Assembly: GCA_018266845.1 (NCBI GenBank)
Contig: JAFDZO010000016.1
Location: 24,595-88,594, forward strand
Direction of reading: 5' to 3'
DNA: 64,000 nucleotides
DNA from: Bacteroidota bacterium
Lineage (GTDB): Bacteria > Bacteroidota > Ignavibacteria > Tepidaquicellales > Tepidaquicellaceae
Of the stretch, positions 48,834 through 57,201 are shown in pieces. A program made the translations under genes and the position numbers. Each line of letters starts with the position of its first letter. Within the stretch, counting starts at the first letter, position 1. The notes below the pieces were generated by a model, which had not been told where the DNA came from, did not search any database, and worked only from the letters and a program-made list of their open reading frames with translations.

Positions 48834-48890
48834 TTTGTCGAAACAGGAGTTTCGACAAACGATGCATTCCCAAACAGGAGTTTGGGAATG
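48834..48890. repeat. REP-like palindromes upstream of the RAYT gene
   Basis: 48834-48859: arms TTTGTCGAAAC / GTTTCGACAAA, loop AGGA, perfect. 48865-48890: arms CATTCCCAAAC / GTTTGGGAATG, loop AGGA, perfect. On this strand the apex is AGGA, the reverse complement of the TCCT seen downstream, so the two flanks are in inverted orientation. Confidence 0.8.
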
Positions 48891-48934
48891 AGTACTAAAT
48901 TATTGTTCTCTCTATTTTTTTCCAGGACCCCATT

Positions 48935-50425
48935 TCATATCCTCATCCCCCTCATCTCCACCTCCAAATCAACAATATCCTTTACCTGATTCAAAAACCA
49001 TTTATCTATTTTTGTGGATTGGTATAGCTCATCTATTGATGCGCCGAGAAGAAGGGCGTAGCGGAGATAAAAAATATTATCGTTGCGGGGAGTTTGCAGT
49101 TTAGTGAGAATTTTTTCTTTTAATAAATTTCTTTCACTTTTCTTTAATGAAGTAAGCTCTTCATAAGAGTATTTATCTTTGCCGTCGGCGCCTAGTCCGG
49201 CTCTGCCTGTTTCAAGCGAGCGGATTGCCTTCTGGAATGCCTCTTTAAAATTTCTTCCGAATGACATCACTTCACCAACAGATTTCATCTGCACCCCAAG
49301 CACATCGTTATCGGGATTTGACGAACGGAACTTATCAAAGTCCCACCGCGGAATTTTCAGCACAACGTAATCTATCACCGGCTCAAAGCACGATGGAGTT
49401 GTCTTCGTAATATCATTCGGTATTTCATCAAGTGTATAACCTATGGCAAGCTTCGCTGCAATTTTTGCAATCGGAAATCCCGTTGCTTTTGATGCAAGCG
49501 CCGAGCTTCGCGAAACGCGCGGATTCATTTCAATTACAATTATTCTTCCGTTCTCGGGATTCACTGCAAACTGTATATTCGAGCCGCCTGTTTCTACTCC
49601 TATTTCCGAGATAACTTTCTTAGCAGCATCTCTTAATCTCTGATATTGTTTATCCGTCAGTGTCTGCGCAGGAGCAACTGTGATTGAATCACCTGTGTGC
49701 ACTCCCATCGGGTCAAAATTTTCTATAGAGCAGATTACAACAAAGTTGTCGTTCTTATCGCGCATCACTTCAAGCTCAAATTCTTTCCAGCCAATGAGCG
49801 ATTCTTCCACAAGCACCTGGCTTGTAGGCGAAGCCGTCAATCCTTTGTTTACAATCGTTTCGTATTCTTCAACATTGTATGCAATACCGCCGCCTGTTCC
49901 GCCCAATGTGAACGAAGGTCTCACAATGATAGGGAAGCCGATTTTTTCCATAGCAATGCGCGCCTCATCCATATTGTGCACAAACATTCCCTTGGCAACT
50001 TCAAGTCCTATTTTCACCATCGCCTCGTTAAATTCTTCACGCGACTCTGCTTTTTTTATTGAATCAACTTTCGCTCCGAGCAGCTCAATATTATACTTCT
50101 TTAAAACTCCTTTTTCATGCAATTGCATTGCAGCGTTAAGAGCAGTCTGCCCTCCCATAGTAGGAAGAATTGCTTCGGGCTTTTCTTTTTTTATTATCTC
50201 TTCAATGTATTCGGGAGTGATAGGCTCTATATAGGTTGCATCGGAAATTTCGGGGTCAGTCATTATTGTTGCGGGATTTGAGTTGATTAGCACAACTCTG
50301 TAGCCCTCTTCCTTCAGGGCTTTAACTGCCTGCGAGCCGGAATAATCGAACTCGCATGCCTGACCGATAACAATAGGTCCGCTACCTATCAGTAAAATTG
50401 TTTTAAGGTCTGTACGTTTTGGCAA
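48935..50425 (-). CDS. carB: Carbamoyl-phosphate synthase large subunit, N-terminal half
   Basis: The 496-residue product covers the carboxyphosphate half of Car[20 protein letters not shown] (residues about 12-30), [13 protein letters not shown]-grasp residues in [11 protein letters not shown] (170s) and [23 protein letters not shown] (about 299-321), then part of the oligomerisation domain ending [16 protein letters not shown]. Full CarB is ~1070 residues, so the carbamate-phosphorylating second half is missing. It starts 3 nt after ppk1 ends. The product is close to the 482-residue CarB1 of Methanocaldococcus jannaschii, where CarB is naturally split; a truncation near the RAYT locus is the alternative. 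Confidence 0.9.
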   Translation of the reverse strand: MPKRTDLKTILLIGSGPIVIGQACEFDYSGSQAVKALKEEGYRVVLINSNPATIMTDPEISDATYIEPITPEYIEEIIKKEKPEAILPTMGGQTALNAAMQLHEKGVLKKYNIELLGAKVDSIKKAESREEFNEAMVKIGLEVAKGMFVHNMDEARIAMEKIGFPIIVRPSFTLGGTGGGIAYNVEEYETIVNKGLTASPTSQVLVEESLIGWKEFELEVMRDKNDNFVVICSIENFDPMGVHTGDSITVAPAQTLTDKQYQRLRDAAKKVISEIGVETGGSNIQFAVNPENGRIIVIEMNPRVSRSSALASKATGFPIAKIAAKLAIGYTLDEIPNDITKTTPSCFEPVIDYVVLKIPRWDFDKFRSSNPDNDVLGVQMKSVGEVMSFGRNFKEAFQKAIRSLETGRAGLGADGKDKYSYEELTSLKKSERNLLKEKILTKLQTPRNDNIFYLRYALLLGASIDELYQSTKIDKWFLNQVKDIVDLEVEMRGMRI

Positions 50426-50428
50426 GTA

Positions 50429-52582
50429 TTATTTTACAATCGTTAGATGTTTTAAAGAAACTTTCTTTGCTTTCTTTTTTAAATCTTTCTTTGCTTCCGC
50501 CGAGTATTTTTTTATAACCCGTTTTACAAAAGTTTCCTGTATATCAATTTTATTAGCAGTGCTTTCGGCAGCAAGTTTGGCATAGGTGCCGTCGCTTTTT
50601 AATATTCTTACTTTTACATTGTCAGTTAAATATAGCTTCATTACCTCAAGTATATCTTCCTTCACTCTTTCATCCTCTATGGGAAACATTATCTCAATTC
50701 TTCTGTCAAGATTTCTCGGCATCCAGTCTGCGCTTCCGAGATATAGTTTCGAGTTCCCGTTATTGTTAAAATAAAACGCTCTGCTATGCTCTAAAAATCT
50801 TCCCACCAAGCTGTAAACATTTATGTTTTCGCTCATTCCCTGTACGCCGGGTTTCAGTCTGCAAATGCCTCTTACCATCAATTCAATTTTTACACCTGCA
50901 TTCGATGCTTCATATAATTTTAAAATCACCTCTTCATCTACAAGTGAATTCATCTTGGCAAGTATATAGCCGTTGTTATGTTCCTGCTGCTGTTTTATTT
51001 CGTTATCAATTAAGCTTAAAATTGTCTTTCGCATATTTATCGGCGCAACAACCAATTCTTTGTACGAGTGTTTTTTACTGTATCCAGTAAGATAATTGAA
51101 AAGCTGCGTTGCATCTTTTCCGAAATCTTCATTCGCTGTGAATATTCCGAAATCAGTATAAAGCTTTGCCGTCGTCTGATTATAATTCCCTGTGCTTAGG
51201 TGAACGTATCGTTTCATTTTTTCATCTTCCTTACGGACAACAAGCGCAATCTTGCAGTGAGTTTTTAACCCGATAAGTCCGTAAACAACATGCACGCCGG
51301 CATTTTCAAGGGCGCGCGCCCATATGATATTATTTTCTTCATCGAATCGCGCTTTTAACTCCACTACTGCCGTAACCTGCTTGCCGTTTTCCGCAGCGGT
51401 GATAAGCGAATTAATAATAGCAGAGTCGCCGCTCGTTCTGTATAGAGTAAGTTTTATAGCGTAAACTTTCGGGTCAAAGGCAGCTTTTGCAATGAACTCG
51501 CTTACCGATGAAAATGAATAAAACGGATGATGCAGGAAAATATCCTGACGTGAAATATTTTTAAATATATCGTCTTCCTCTCTGAAGAACGAAGAAATTC
51601 TCGGAGTGAAAGGCTCGTATTTTAATTTTCTGTTTTCAATTTTTGTGAGGTTCATCATATCGCCTAAGTTCAGAGGACCATCTATTTCATAAATTTCATT
51701 CTTCTCAACATTCAGCGCATCTATTAAAAAGTTTTTTAATTTCTCGGGACAGTTTTTATCTATTTCCAGTCTTACCAATAAGCCAAGCCTTCTTTTCTTA
51801 ACTTCTTCTTCAATCAGAGTCAGCAAATCATCTGCTTCTTCTTCTTCAAGCTCAAGGTCTGCATTGCGAGTGATTCTGAATTGTGAAACGCTCACAGTTG
51901 CCATTCCCGGAAAAAGCTTATCAATATTTGCAAGTATAATATCTTCAAGGAGAATAAAACTGTTTTCATCGCGTCCGTCTATCTGGTAAAATCTCGGAAC
52001 GATATTGGAAGGCACCTGAACAACGGAAACCTTTTCTTCAATCACTTCCGTATCTGGGTCATCAAGCACGATTGCAAGCGCAATACTTCTGTTAATCAGG
52101 TTCGGAAAAGGGTGAACATTATCTATTGCAAGCGGTGTAAGAATGGGGAAAATTTCATCTTCAAAATATTTATCAATTCTTTTTGTTTCCTCTTCGGTCA
52201 GTTCCTCGTATTTGAAAAATCTTATATTATTTTCTGCAAGCTTTGGAATTACATCTTCGTTAAAAATTTTATACTGTTCTTCTACAAGCGGGCTGAGTTT
52301 CGCATAAATTTCATCCATCAGCTCATGCGGAGAAATTCCGTCCGAAGAAAGCTCGTTAATATCGCTTAGTATCTGGCGCTTAACGCCTGAAACGCGAATC
52401 ATAAAAAACTCATCGAGATTAGTGCTGAAGATAGAAAGGAATTTTGCTCTTTCCAAAAGAGGATTCGATTCATCTTTAGCTTCTTCAAGCACGCGCTTAT
52501 TGAATTCAATCCAGCTAAGCTCGCGGTTGAAAAACATATTAGGGCTGCCTTTTTTCAGGGAGGTTTTTGCCATTAATTCCAT
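50429..52582 (-). CDS. ppk1: Polyphosphate kinase 1
   Basis: PPK1 polymerises the gamma-phosphate of ATP into polyphosphate. The 717-residue protein has all four domains: N domain NRELSWIEFNKRVLEEA (residues about 18-35), head domain with EEKVSVVQVPS, and the two phospholipase D-like C domains, with VELKARFDEENNI, HCKIALVVRKE and the autophosphorylated His in RYVHLSTGNYN. The alternative start is Met4 (52573). It is followed by carB after 3 nt, an uncommon pairing. Confidence 0.96.
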   Translation of the reverse strand: MELMAKTSLKKGSPNMFFNRELSWIEFNKRVLEEAKDESNPLLERAKFLSIFSTNLDEFFMIRVSGVKRQILSDINELSSDGISPHELMDEIYAKLSPLVEEQYKIFNEDVIPKLAENNIRFFKYEELTEEETKRIDKYFEDEIFPILTPLAIDNVHPFPNLINRSIALAIVLDDPDTEVIEEKVSVVQVPSNIVPRFYQIDGRDENSFILLEDIILANIDKLFPGMATVSVSQFRITRNADLELEEEEADDLLTLIEEEVKKRRLGLLVRLEIDKNCPEKLKNFLIDALNVEKNEIYEIDGPLNLGDMMNLTKIENRKLKYEPFTPRISSFFREEDDIFKNISRQDIFLHHPFYSFSSVSEFIAKAAFDPKVYAIKLTLYRTSGDSAIINSLITAAENGKQVTAVVELKARFDEENNIIWARALENAGVHVVYGLIGLKTHCKIALVVRKEDEKMKRYVHLSTGNYNQTTAKLYTDFGIFTANEDFGKDATQLFNYLTGYSKKHSYKELVVAPINMRKTILSLIDNEIKQQQEHNNGYILAKMNSLVDEEVILKLYEASNAGVKIELMVRGICRLKPGVQGMSENINVYSLVGRFLEHSRAFYFNNNGNSKLYLGSADWMPRNLDRRIEIMFPIEDERVKEDILEVMKLYLTDNVKVRILKSDGTYAKLAAESTANKIDIQETFVKRVIKKYSAEAKKDLKKKAKKVSLKHLTIVK

Positions 52583-52698
52583 ATCATATAAATTTAACTT
52601 TTAAACGGGTTTAATTCTATACCAAAACAATGGAGAATTGTAACGTAATTTTTATAAAATTAGTAGTTTGTGTGTAAAATAATTTGTAAATTATTTTT

Positions 52699-52989
52699 AT
52701 GAGTGATAAAACAAAAAAGCGATTTTATTTATCCTATTCTATTTGTTTTATAGGGATTGTTTTTGGAAACATTTTTAATAATTATGGATACGGATTCTGG
52801 ATGCAAAATTTCACAGCCCTTTTTTTAATTCTCTTTATTAGCATTTTTATTGGTTTCGTATTCCTTATTGTTCAAACAATTTTCAGATTTTCATTAAAAG
52901 CATACCAGACCTTTTACTATTCTTACTTAGCGTTTGCCCTATTAACTTGGTGCTTTATGGTCTGGGTTATAAAAAAAGATTCATTGTAA
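52699..52989 (+). CDS. Small membrane protein, paralogue of the gene at 53278
   Basis: A 96-residue protein with three predicted helices (residues about 9-28, 34-61, 68-90). It starts MSDKTKKRFYLSYSI, nearly the same as MSGKTKKGLYIFYVI in the gene at 53278, so the two are probably paralogues from a local duplication. No family is recognised. The 289 nt between them hold an array of palindromes. Confidence 0.6.
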   Translation: MSDKTKKRFYLSYSICFIGIVFGNIFNNYGYGFWMQNFTALFLILFISIFIGFVFLIVQTIFRFSLKAYQTFYYSYLAFALLTWCFMVWVIKKDSL

Positions 52990-53000
52990 AAGAAAATAAC

Positions 53001-53260
53001 CATTACGAAGCAGGAGTTTCGTGGTGAGGAGAAAGAATAACATAACGAAGAAGAAAAAATTTTCCTAGTTCCACTGCTCCAGCGGTGAAACGAACCGTTA
53101 CAACGCAGGAGCATTGTAACGAGTTAAAAGACGAAAAAGTAAATTTTTCTCGTTCCACTGCTCCAGCGGTGGAACGAACCGTTACGACGCAGGAGCGTCG
53201 TAACGAGTTAAAACGAGTTAAAGGAAATTTTTCTCGTTCCACTGCTCCAGCGGTGGAACG
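53001..53260. repeat. Palindrome array with ~84-bp period (REP-like)
   Basis: Six palindromes in 260 nt. Starting at 53001: arms CATTACGAAGC, loop AGGA. At 53068, 53151 and 53235: arms CGTTCCACTGC / GCGGTGGAACG, loop TCCA (the first one is imperfect). At 53096 and 53180: arms CGTTACAACGC and CGTTACGACGC, loop AGGA. The TCCA type recurs 83 and 84 nt apart. Each TCCA palindrome is followed within 5 nt by an AGGA one, an inverted doublet like REPIN/BIME units; the last doublet is cut after CCGTTA at 53264. Confidence 0.85.
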
Positions 53261-53277
53261 AACCGTTAAAAAATATC

Positions 53278-53553
53278 ATGAGCGGTAAAACAAAAAAAGG
53301 ATTATATATATTTTACGTAATTTTTGTGTTAATCGTTATAGCGGAGAATATCTGGTTTTGGAATGGTGAAATTATCAGGTACAATTTGCTTGCCCTCTTT
53401 ACGATAATTTTAGTTTTTACATATGATGGGTCCGGTCTTCCATCAAGAAAAGACGGAATTGTATTTCATATTACTTTTATGGTGGTATTAATTTTGTACA
53501 TTGTTTTGTTGTATATAATTGGTAATTATTTCCGCTCACAAATAGTCCAATAA
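53278..53553 (+). CDS. Small membrane protein, paralogue of the gene at 52699
   Basis: A 91-residue membrane protein with three hydrophobic stretches (residues about 9-28, 34-50, 63-84). The MSGKTKK start is shared with the upstream paralogue; the remainder is diverged. The start codon follows the palindrome array by 17 nt, so transcription or translation of this gene may be influenced by it. Function unknown. Confidence 0.55.
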   Translation: MSGKTKKGLYIFYVIFVLIVIAENIWFWNGEIIRYNLLALFTIILVFTYDGSGLPSRKDGIVFHITFMVVLILYIVLLYIIGNYFRSQIVQ

Positions 53554-53602
53554 ATTCACCTTAGCACTTTAATAATCAATTACTTGTTTCATCTAAAAAC
53601 GC

Positions 53603-53610
53603 TAAATTTA
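53603..53610 (+). promoter_or_regulatory. Candidate -7 promoter box of the endonuclease gene
   Basis: TAAATTTA, with TTG 16 nt upstream and the ATG 22 nt downstream; the same TAAATTTAAGG string occurs before cmk. Confidence 0.35.
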
Positions 53611-53632
53611 AGGTTCGAAAACTAAATAAATA

Positions 53633-55279
53633 ATGAAACTAAAACTGACAGTAATTGCGCTGCTTTTTTTGATTTCGGATTTCGCATTTTCTCAGCAATC
53701 GTTTGTTCAGACAATCAATCTTGATACATCCATTACAAAGACACTCGATAGCGCATCTTTTTACATAAAGAATCCGACGAATAAAGTAATGCAGGTAACC
53801 AACGGAAGAACCCTGAACTCAATGTTTTTCCTCAGAACTACAGCATTCACCATCAATCCTTTTGACAGCATTCAGACATGGATTCTGTTCAGAACTAATC
53901 AGAACATTACTTACAGAGATTTTATCATCTACGATAACAACGTTCTGAAAAATTCGATCGTATATTACACTGTTGCAACAGGCAAGTACGCTGATGTTAC
54001 TTATGCGTTCACGCAGGGACTTATTGACGAGCCGCTTAAAACAGCTCTCAAAAATTTCACCACAACCGGTTATATTACGCTCGGCTACAACGTAGCAAGA
54101 GATAAGATGTACGAAACAGTAGATGACTACGGCAACAACGATACCCTTGAGTGCGTTTATACAGGCAGACGCGCATACGTGCCAAACAGAGCCGGCGCAG
54201 GAAATGTCAGCTTCAATTGTGAACATACCTGGCCCCAAAGTTTTTTCAACAGCAATGACCCGATGGTAAGCGATATTAACCATTTATTCCCGACAGATGA
54301 TGCAGCAAACAATGCAAGGTCAAACTATGCTTTCGGTTTTGTTGTATCGGGCATTACATATAATAACGGCGGTTCAAAGCTCGGAAAAGATTTTGAAAAT
54401 GAAACCGTCTTTGAAGCAAGAGATAAGCACAAAGGAAATGTTGCGCGCTCATTATTCTACTTTGCTGTAAAATACGGCAATCAGGGCGGATACATGGGCG
54501 GTAAACAGGAAGGCGTATTAAGACAATGGAATTTAATTGATACAGTTGATGCAAATGAAGTTACCAGAAATAACAGAATAAAAACTTTTCTTAATGTAAG
54601 AAATCCGTTTATTGACCACCCGGAATTTATTGACAGAATAAAAAGCACTTATAGCACAATACTTCCTGTGCCAAGACCTAAAACAGCAGTTGCCCCTTCA
54701 AATGCAAAATATGATACGCTTGCAAAGAACGATACTGCAAGCTACTACATCGCAATCTTTAACTCGGGTGAAGGCAATGCAACTATAAACAATGTTTCAT
54801 CTTCAAACGGAGTTTTCACAGTAGAAAGCTTCCCGACATCAGTTGCGCAGAATACTTTCGGATATGCACGGGTGAAATTCAAGCCGAATGCAAACAACCA
54901 GACATTTACTTCATTAATTACGATTACGTCAAGCGATACGGTAAAGACTGTAAATCTCACCGGTTACAGCAACAGCCAGACTGCTGGAATTGTAACTCTT
55001 TCAAATGAAATACCGAGCAAGTTTGCATTATCACAAAACTATCCTAATCCTTTCAATCCGGCAACAAAGATTAACTTCGAAGTTCCAGTAAGAAGCTTCG
55101 TATCATTAAAAGTTTTTGATATGAACGGAAAAGAAGTATCAAATCTTGTAAGCCAGATTCAGGCACCGGGATATTATCAGTATGATTTTGACGGCTCAAA
55201 TCTTCCGAGTGGAACATATTTCTACAAGCTCCAGACGGCAGATTTCACCAGCACAAAGAAGTTTGTTTTAGTAAAATAA
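53633..55279 (+). CDS. T9SS-exported endonuclease I
   Basis: A 548-residue secreted nuclease. Signal peptide LTVIALLFLISDFAFS|Q. The endonuclease I (PF04231) domain spans about residues 135-335, with the catalytic NCEHTWPQSFF (His general base) and DINHLFPTDDAANNARSNYAFG metal site. An Ig-like domain of the HYDIN/ASPM type follows at about 345-445 (YYIAIFNSGEGNATINNV). The C-terminus is a T9SS sorting domain with NYPNPFNP at 469-476. It probably degrades DNA outside the cell for nutrients or biofilm remodelling. Confidence 0.93.
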   Translation: MKLKLTVIALLFLISDFAFSQQSFVQTINLDTSITKTLDSASFYIKNPTNKVMQVTNGRTLNSMFFLRTTAFTINPFDSIQTWILFRTNQNITYRDFIIYDNNVLKNSIVYYTVATGKYADVTYAFTQGLIDEPLKTALKNFTTTGYITLGYNVARDKMYETVDDYGNNDTLECVYTGRRAYVPNRAGAGNVSFNCEHTWPQSFFNSNDPMVSDINHLFPTDDAANNARSNYAFGFVVSGITYNNGGSKLGKDFENETVFEARDKHKGNVARSLFYFAVKYGNQGGYMGGKQEGVLRQWNLIDTVDANEVTRNNRIKTFLNVRNPFIDHPEFIDRIKSTYSTILPVPRPKTAVAPSNAKYDTLAKNDTASYYIAIFNSGEGNATINNVSSSNGVFTVESFPTSVAQNTFGYARVKFKPNANNQTFTSLITITSSDTVKTVNLTGYSNSQTAGIVTLSNEIPSKFALSQNYPNPFNPATKINFEVPVRSFVSLKVFDMNGKEVSNLVSQIQAPGYYQYDFDGSNLPSGTYFYKLQTADFTSTKKFVLVK

Positions 55280-55293
55280 TTTTTAACATAAAT

Positions 55294-55363
55294 CCCGTTA
55301 CGATGCTCCGGCGTTGTAACGGGAAATAAATACTCCTCGTTCTTTAGCTATGGCTTGGGAACG
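55294..55363. repeat. Two REP-like palindromes after the endonuclease gene
   Basis: 55294-55323: arms CCCGTTACGATGC / GCGTTGTAACGGG (two G-T wobbles), loop TCCG. 55338-55363: arms CGTTCTTTAGC / GCTTGGGAACG, loop TATG, one mismatch. Same CGTT...GC arm pattern as the family. Confidence 0.7.
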
Positions 55364-55425
55364 TTAAAATAATTGCAGGATTCGGGTTCTGCAATGTTCA
55401 TTCACAAATCTAAATCTTTTCAGAA

Positions 55426-56619
55426 ATGTTTTCACAATATAAGGACGTACTTCAAAAAGAGCTTCAGTCAATTCAGGAAGCAGGGCTTTATAAACGCGAA
55501 AGAATTATTGAAACTCCACAAGGCGCAGATATAAAAGCAAACGGCAAAGATGTATTAAACTTCTGTGCAAATAATTACCTCGGACTTTCCTCTCATCCTA
55601 AAGTAATAGATGCCGCAAAGAAAGCGCTGGATGAATGGGGCTATGGGATGTCATCTGTAAGATTTATCTGCGGAACGCAGACAATTCATAAAATCCTTGA
55701 AGAAAAAATCGCAAAGTTTTTAAGCACTGAAGATACAATTTTATACGCTGCATGCTTCGATGCAAACGGCGGGGTTTTCGAGCCTCTGCTAAACGAAACC
55801 GATGCAATTATTTCAGATGAATTAAACCACGCAAGCATTATTGACGGTGTTCGTCTCTGTAAAGCAATGCGCTACAGGTATAAACACAATGATATGAGCG
55901 AGCTGGAAAACAATCTGAAAGATGCTCGTGCTAAAGGCGCTAAACAGATTATCATCTGCACTGACGGCGCTTTTTCTATGGACGGAACAATTGCCGATTT
56001 AAAAAGCATCTGCGACCTTGCCGATAAATATGAAGCAATGGTGATGGTGGATGAATGCCACTGTTCCGGCTTCCTCGGAAAAACAGGGCGCGGCTCAATC
56101 GAGCATTGCGGAGTAATGGGCAGAGTTGATATTATCACAGGCACGCTTGGCAAAGCATTAGGCGGCGCTATGGGAGGATTTACAACAGGACGCAAAGAAA
56201 TAATCGAAATGCTAAGACAAAGAAGCCGTCCTTATTTGTTTTCTAACTCTCTTGCGCCATCCATTGTAGGCGGTTCGATTGCAGTTTTTGATTTACTTTC
56301 CGAAACAACTGAATTGAGGGACAGGCTTGAAGAGAATACAAAATATTTCAGAGAAAAAATGACTGCTGCCGGTTTTGATATAAAGCCCGGTGTGCACCCC
56401 ATCGTTCCGATTATGCTTTACGATGCAAAACTTTCTCAGGATATGGCGAACAAGCTGCTTGAAGAGGGAATTTATGTTATAGGATTTTTCTATCCGGTTG
56501 TTGCAAAAGGTCAGGCAAGGATAAGAGTACAGCTTTCTGCTGCTCATACAAGAGAGCATCTTGATAAGTGCATAAACGCATTTACAAAAATCGGCAAAGA
56601 GCTTGGAGTTTTAAAATAG
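55426..56619 (+). CDS. kbl: Glycine C-acetyltransferase (2-amino-3-ketobutyrate CoA ligase)
   Basis: Kbl cleaves 2-amino-3-oxobutyrate with CoA to glycine and acetyl-CoA, the second step of threonine breakdown. The 397-residue PLP enzyme of the alpha-oxoamine synthase family has [16 protein letters not shown] (residues about 45-60), [19 protein letters not shown] (about 75-93), [14 protein letters not shown] (about 208-221) and the Schiff-base Lys in [15 protein letters not shown] (about 233-247). The threonine dehydrogenase gene (tdh) is not in the window. Confidence 0.95.
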   Translation: MFSQYKDVLQKELQSIQEAGLYKRERIIETPQGADIKANGKDVLNFCANNYLGLSSHPKVIDAAKKALDEWGYGMSSVRFICGTQTIHKILEEKIAKFLSTEDTILYAACFDANGGVFEPLLNETDAIISDELNHASIIDGVRLCKAMRYRYKHNDMSELENNLKDARAKGAKQIIICTDGAFSMDGTIADLKSICDLADKYEAMVMVDECHCSGFLGKTGRGSIEHCGVMGRVDIITGTLGKALGGAMGGFTTGRKEIIEMLRQRSRPYLFSNSLAPSIVGGSIAVFDLLSETTELRDRLEENTKYFREKMTAAGFDIKPGVHPIVPIMLYDAKLSQDMANKLLEEGIYVIGFFYPVVAKGQARIRVQLSAAHTREHLDKCINAFTKIGKELGVLK

Positions 56620-56647
56620 ATTTATTTGTTAAATAAATAATAATCCA

Positions 56648-57058
56648 ATGAAGTATTTTTCATTACTGCTGTTTTCATTTGTTCTTTTACTTGCTTCAAA
56701 TTCTTTTGCGCAGGATAAACTTATCGGCACATGGGAAAGAACAGGCGATGATTTTGCAGGGGCGCAGGTAAAGGTTTTTAAGACGGGAAGCACTTTTAAG
56801 GGAAAAATTGTTTTTGCAACGCAGGCAATGATTGAGGGCTGTTTTGGAGTCGGTGAAATAAAATGGATGAATATTATCAAAGCCGGAAAAGGCTATTATG
56901 AAATGGATGACTTATCAAAAAGCAGCAGCTGCGATTCATGGTATGCGTATAAATATATTGAGTTCTCCGATGATACACACATCACGATAACGTCCATGAC
57001 AACTGACCCCACCACTTCGGGAAATTTTCAGACGTGGACAAAAATAAGTGATGACTAA
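56648..57058 (+). CDS. Small secreted protein, lipocalin/DUF2147-like look
   Basis: A 136-residue exported protein: signal peptide YFSLLLFSFVLLLASNSFA|Q, then LIGTWERTGDDF...VKVFKTGSTFKGKIVF, the G-T-W start and strand pattern of small lipocalin or DUF2147-like domains. Two cysteines sit at AMIEGCFGVG and SKSSSCDSWYAY. The function is unknown. It follows kbl by 28 nt and may be cotranscribed. Confidence 0.65.
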   Translation: MKYFSLLLFSFVLLLASNSFAQDKLIGTWERTGDDFAGAQVKVFKTGSTFKGKIVFATQAMIEGCFGVGEIKWMNIIKAGKGYYEMDDLSKSSSCDSWYAYKYIEFSDDTHITITSMTTDPTTSGNFQTWTKISDD

Positions 57059-57074
57059 TTTTCATTAAATAAAT

Positions 57075-57172
57075 TTAACCACAGCAAGATAGAATTTTTA
57101 AATTGCTCATTTTGGTATTTCATATCTTTTCTCTGAGTTCTCTTTGAATAAATCTGTGAACTCTGTGGTTAA
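57075..57172. repeat. Inverted repeat upstream of the LptF/G gene
   Basis: TTAACCACAG (57075-57084) pairs with CTGTGGTTAA (57163-57172), and GAGTTC (57135-57140) with GAACTC (57158-57163). The CTCTGAGTTCTCTTT...CTCTGTGGTTAA wording matches a dispersed intergenic repeat seen in many environmental genomes. Confidence 0.6.
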
Positions 57173-57201
57173 GAAAATTCCACTGATATTTTTACAATAG
57201 A

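Noticed and set aside
48817..48873. N-terminal extension of the RAYT frame
   Set aside because: The extra 19 residues are translated from the flanking REP palindrome; the conserved protein begins at MRSSYKIL.
49680..50234. Plus-strand 184-residue frame antisense to carB
   Set aside because: Ser/Pro/Phe-rich shadow of carB; the minus-strand frame is an unmistakable ATP-grasp protein.
53001..53260. CRISPR array
   Set aside because: Regular spacing suggested it, but the repeated unit is itself palindromic and the spacers between units are nearly identical, with no cas genes.
53085..53288. 67- and 79-residue frames within the palindrome array (repeating ERTVTTQE-type peptide)
   Set aside because: They are pure translations of the 84-bp repeat and run on both strands; they look like a repeat protein only because the DNA is repeated.
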